From 66-474 sp035572335 (GTDB taxonomy: Bacteria; Pseudomonadota; Gammaproteobacteria; Xanthomonadales; Rhodanobacteraceae), in assembly GCA_035572335.1 (NCBI GenBank), contig DATNAW010000145.1, positions 1-9,372 of the forward strand: a stretch of 9,372 nt of DNA, given 5' to 3'. Shown here piece after piece: positions 7,941 through 9,372 of this stretch; position 1 is the first letter of the stretch, and the number at the start of each line of letters is the position of its first letter. The position numbers and the translations under genes were made by a program. Under the pieces are notes generated by a model. The model made no database searches. It had not been told where the DNA came from and saw only the letters and a list, made by a program, of their open reading frames with translations.

Positions 7941-7969
7941 TTGTGTGGCCCCCGCCACGCCCCGATAAT
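7941..7969 (+). promoter_or_regulatory. Candidate sigma-70-type promoter for folD
   Basis: TTGTGT (7941-7946; 3 of 6 to TTGACA, with the key TTG) is separated by exactly 17 nt from GATAAT (7964-7969; 5 of 6). Transcription would start near 7976, giving a leader of about 20 nt before folD ATG 7995. It also argues against the earlier in-frame ATG at 7968, which would overlap the -10. A weak GGGG lies at 7978-7981, somewhat far upstream for a ribosome site. Confidence 0.5.
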
Positions 7970-7994
7970 GAACGCTTTGGGGTACGCCGACACC

Positions 7995-8852
7995 ATGACT
8001 GCGCGCATTCTCGACGGACGCAAGATCGCGGGCGAAGTGCTGGACCGGGTCGCGGCGGGCGTCAAGGCACGCGTCGATGCGGGCAGCACGGCGCCGGGTC
8101 TGGCGGTGGTACTGGTCGGCGCCGATCCCGCATCCACGGTGTACGTAAAGAACAAGCGCAGGGCCTGCCGGCAAGTCGGCTTCAAGTCGTTCGATTTCGA
8201 CCTGCCGGCACAGACCGGCGAAGCGGATTTGTTCGCGCTGATCGATCGCCTGAATGCCGATCCGAAAGTGCAAGGCATCCTGGTGCAGTTGCCGCTGCCG
8301 CCGCACGTCAACGCCGCCGCGCTGATCGACCGCATCGATCCGCGCAAGGACGTGGACGGCTTCAGCGCGGTCAACCTGGGCCATCTGGCGTTGCGCCGCT
8401 TCGGACTGCGGCCATGCACGCCCAAGGGCGTGATGACGCTGCTCGGCCACACCGACCGTCCGGTGCGCGGGCAACACGCCGTGGTGGTCGGCGTGTCCAA
8501 TCACGTCGGACGCCCGCTCGTGCTGGAACTGCTGATCGCCGGTTGCACGACGACGTGCTGCCACAAATTCACGCAAGGGCTGGACCACTACGTGCGCGAG
8601 GGCGACATCGTGGTCGCCGCGGTTGGCAGGCCCGGCATCGTCAAGGGCGAATGGATCAAACCGGGCGCGGTGGTGATCGATGTCGGCATTAACCGGACGG
8701 ACGACGGACGTCTGGTCGGCGACGTGGAATTCCAGCCTGCCGCCGAGCGCGCATCGTGGATCACGCCGGTACCCGGCGGCGTCGGCCCGATGACCGTCGC
8801 GACGCTGATGGAAAACACGCTGGAAGCAGCGCAGGCGATCGACGGCCACTAA
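7995..8852 (+). CDS. folD: FolD, methylene-THF dehydrogenase / methenyl-THF cyclohydrolase
   Basis: The open frame extends upstream to 7881, but ATG 7995 (MTARILDGRKIAGEV) gives the canonical N-terminus and 285 aa, matching E. coli FolD (288 aa). Active-site residues are present: Tyr50 and Lys54 in TVYVKNK, Gln98 in GILVQLPLP, and Asp121 in KDVDGF. The NADP-binding half follows with PCTPKGVMTLL, GVSNHVGRPL (166-175), CTTTCCHKFT, AVGRPG, KPGAVVIDVGIN and TPVPGGVGPMTVATL (257-271). FolD interconverts 5,10-methylene-THF, 5,10-methenyl-THF and 10-formyl-THF in the cytoplasm, feeding purine and formyl-Met synthesis. All family motifs are intact. It has its own apparent promoter, diverges from the DUF1244 gene, and its stop lies 3 nt from the stop of the convergent DUF167 gene. 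Confidence 0.97.
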   Translation: MTARILDGRKIAGEVLDRVAAGVKARVDAGSTAPGLAVVLVGADPASTVYVKNKRRACRQVGFKSFDFDLPAQTGEADLFALIDRLNADPKVQGILVQLPLPPHVNAAALIDRIDPRKDVDGFSAVNLGHLALRRFGLRPCTPKGVMTLLGHTDRPVRGQHAVVVGVSNHVGRPLVLELLIAGCTTTCCHKFTQGLDHYVREGDIVVAAVGRPGIVKGEWIKPGAVVIDVGINRTDDGRLVGDVEFQPAAERASWITPVPGGVGPMTVATLMENTLEAAQAIDGH

Positions 8853-8855
8853 CCG

Positions 8856-9083
8856 TCAGTCTTCGATGCGCACCCGCTTGATGCGCGCCCCGGCACCCGC
8901 CGTGATCCGCACGCCGGCCTTCGCACAGCCGAAATGGCCGGCCACCAGCGCGATCAATTCCGCATTGGCCCTGCCCTCCACCGGCGGCGCCCTGAGCGCC
9001 GCGCGCCAGTTTCCTTCCGTGTCTTGCTGCAGCGAGGAAACACGGCTGTTGGGCTTGACCTTGATCGTGAGCAGGCGGGCCAT
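8856..9083 (-). CDS. DUF167/YggU family small protein
   Basis: The minus-strand frame is open from 9218, but the region upstream of residue 44 is Arg-rich and overlaps guaB, so it is not believable as protein. I place the start at ATG 9083 (MARLLTIKVKPNSRVSSLQQ, 75 aa); ATG 9089 (two residues longer) is equally possible, and neither has a clear Shine-Dalgarno. The peptide shows the DUF167/YggU pattern: an initial beta strand with KVKPNSR, then APPVEGRANAELIALVAGHF, then a basic end (GAGARIKRVRIED). It is a small single-domain alpha/beta protein conserved across bacteria and eukaryotes with no agreed function. It lies antisense between folD (convergent, 3 nt between stops) and guaB (divergent), and its promoter region overlaps that of guaB. 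Confidence 0.85.
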   Translation of the reverse strand: MARLLTIKVKPNSRVSSLQQDTEGNWRAALRAPPVEGRANAELIALVAGHFGCAKAGVRITAGAGARIKRVRIED

Positions 9084-9111
9084 CGGCATCGCTTGAGGCG
9101 GGGGCTTGGCG

Positions 9112-9117
9112 TATAAT
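9112..9117 (+). promoter_or_regulatory. Consensus -10 box (TATAAT) of the guaB promoter
   Basis: A perfect TATAAT lies 28 nt upstream of guaB ATG 9146. No convincing -35 is found at 16-18 nt; TTGAGG at 9093-9098 is only 13 nt away. Transcription would start around 9123-9125, leaving a leader of about 20 nt with only a weak GGA (9134-9136) as ribosome site. The box lies inside the 56-62 nt divergent spacer shared with the DUF167 gene. Confidence 0.55.
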
Positions 9118-9145
9118 CGCGCATTGCATTGCCGGACTCCAACCA

Positions 9146-9372
9146 ATGCGCATCCTCGCCGAGGCCCTGACCTACGACGACGTTTACCTCGTCCCCGCCC
9201 ATTCTTCCGTTTTGCCACGCGATGTCGACACCTCGACCCGCCTGACCCGCGCGATCCGCCTCAACATTCCGCTGATGTCTTCGGCCATGGATACCGTGAC
9301 CGAGGCGCGCCTCGCCATCACGATGGCGCAGACCGGCGGCATCGGCATCATCCACAAGAACATGACCGTCGA
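9146..9372 (+). CDS. guaB: GuaB, IMP dehydrogenase, 5' end only
   Basis: From ATG 9146 the frame is open to the window end (75 full codons plus 2 nt). The product begins MRILAEALTYDDVYLVPAHS and continues with SVLPRDVDTSTRLT, IRLNIPLMSSAMDTVTE and GGIGIIHKNM, a near-match to the N-terminus of E. coli IMP dehydrogenase (EALTFDDVLLVPAHS, AAMDTVTE, GGIGFIHKNM). The enzyme oxidises IMP to XMP with NAD+, the first committed step to GMP, in the cytoplasm. Only the first strands of the TIM barrel are visible; the CBS domains and the catalytic Cys loop lie beyond the window. In many gammaproteobacteria guaA follows, which cannot be checked here. The closely related GuaC (GMP reductase) is less likely because the N-terminal sequence is of GuaB type. 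Confidence 0.95.
   Translation, partial: MRILAEALTYDDVYLVPAHSSVLPRDVDTSTRLTRAIRLNIPLMSSAMDTVTEARLAITMAQTGGIGIIHKNMTV

Noticed and set aside
8841..8857. Small hairpin GACGG/CCGTC over the facing stops of folD and the DUF167 gene as a bidirectional terminator
   Set aside because: The stem is only 5 bp with a 7-nt loop and no T-run on either side; too weak to call in GC-rich DNA.
9084..9218. Longer form of the DUF167 protein starting at 9218
   Set aside because: The extra 45 residues are Arg-rich, overlap the guaB coding start and do not belong to the family fold.

Overview
The window is a dense, high-GC stretch of housekeeping genes from a gammaproteobacterium. It is most likely a member of the Xanthomonadales/Lysobacterales (Rhodanobacteraceae or Xanthomonadaceae type). 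That placement is inferred from the gene order, the codon bias, the FolD and MoeB sequence style and the GATAAT/TATAAT boxes sitting close to start codons. No similarity search was possible. No mobile element, CRISPR array, tRNA, rRNA or obvious horizontally acquired island is visible.

Layout. Positions 1-4515 (+) are an envelope and ribosome-biogenesis run: the 3' end of pilF (pilus secretin assembly lipoprotein), rodZ (MreB-linked shape protein), yfgM (SecYEG-associated TPR-like protein), bamB (outer-membrane assembly lipoprotein) and der/engA (50S-assembly GTPase). Positions 4505-7498 (+) continue without a gap into molybdenum cofactor genes: mobA, moeA, and a moeB-like E1 enzyme with an N-terminal rhodanese domain. 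Then come a small minus-strand DUF1244 gene (7511-7816), folD with its own promoter (7995-8852, +), a small minus-strand DUF167/YggU gene (8856-9083), and the start of guaB (9146 to the window end, +).

How the genes work together. pilF/rodZ, yfgM/bamB, der/mobA and mobA/moeA overlap by 8, 4, 11 and 8 nt, so translational coupling is likely along much of the plus strand. PilF, RodZ, YfgM and BamB all act at the envelope. Der follows BamB, as in E. coli. MobA, MoeA and MoeB supply three steps of molybdopterin/bis-MGD synthesis: sulfur-carrier activation, molybdate insertion and GMP attachment. FolD (one-carbon supply for purines) and GuaB (IMP to XMP) are both linked to purine metabolism but appear to have separate promoters.

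Non-coding space is scarce. The longest gap is about 178 nt (7817-7994), the divergent DUF1244/folD region, so no gene-free stretch exceeds 300 nt. The most notable non-coding structures are a perfect 10-bp inverted repeat over the bamB stop codon just before der, a 7-bp hairpin upstream of the folD promoter, and a GATAAT box only 6 nt before the moeB start codon that suggests a leaderless transcript. I see no convincing new multi-gene system; the window looks like ordinary core genome with a few unusual details.
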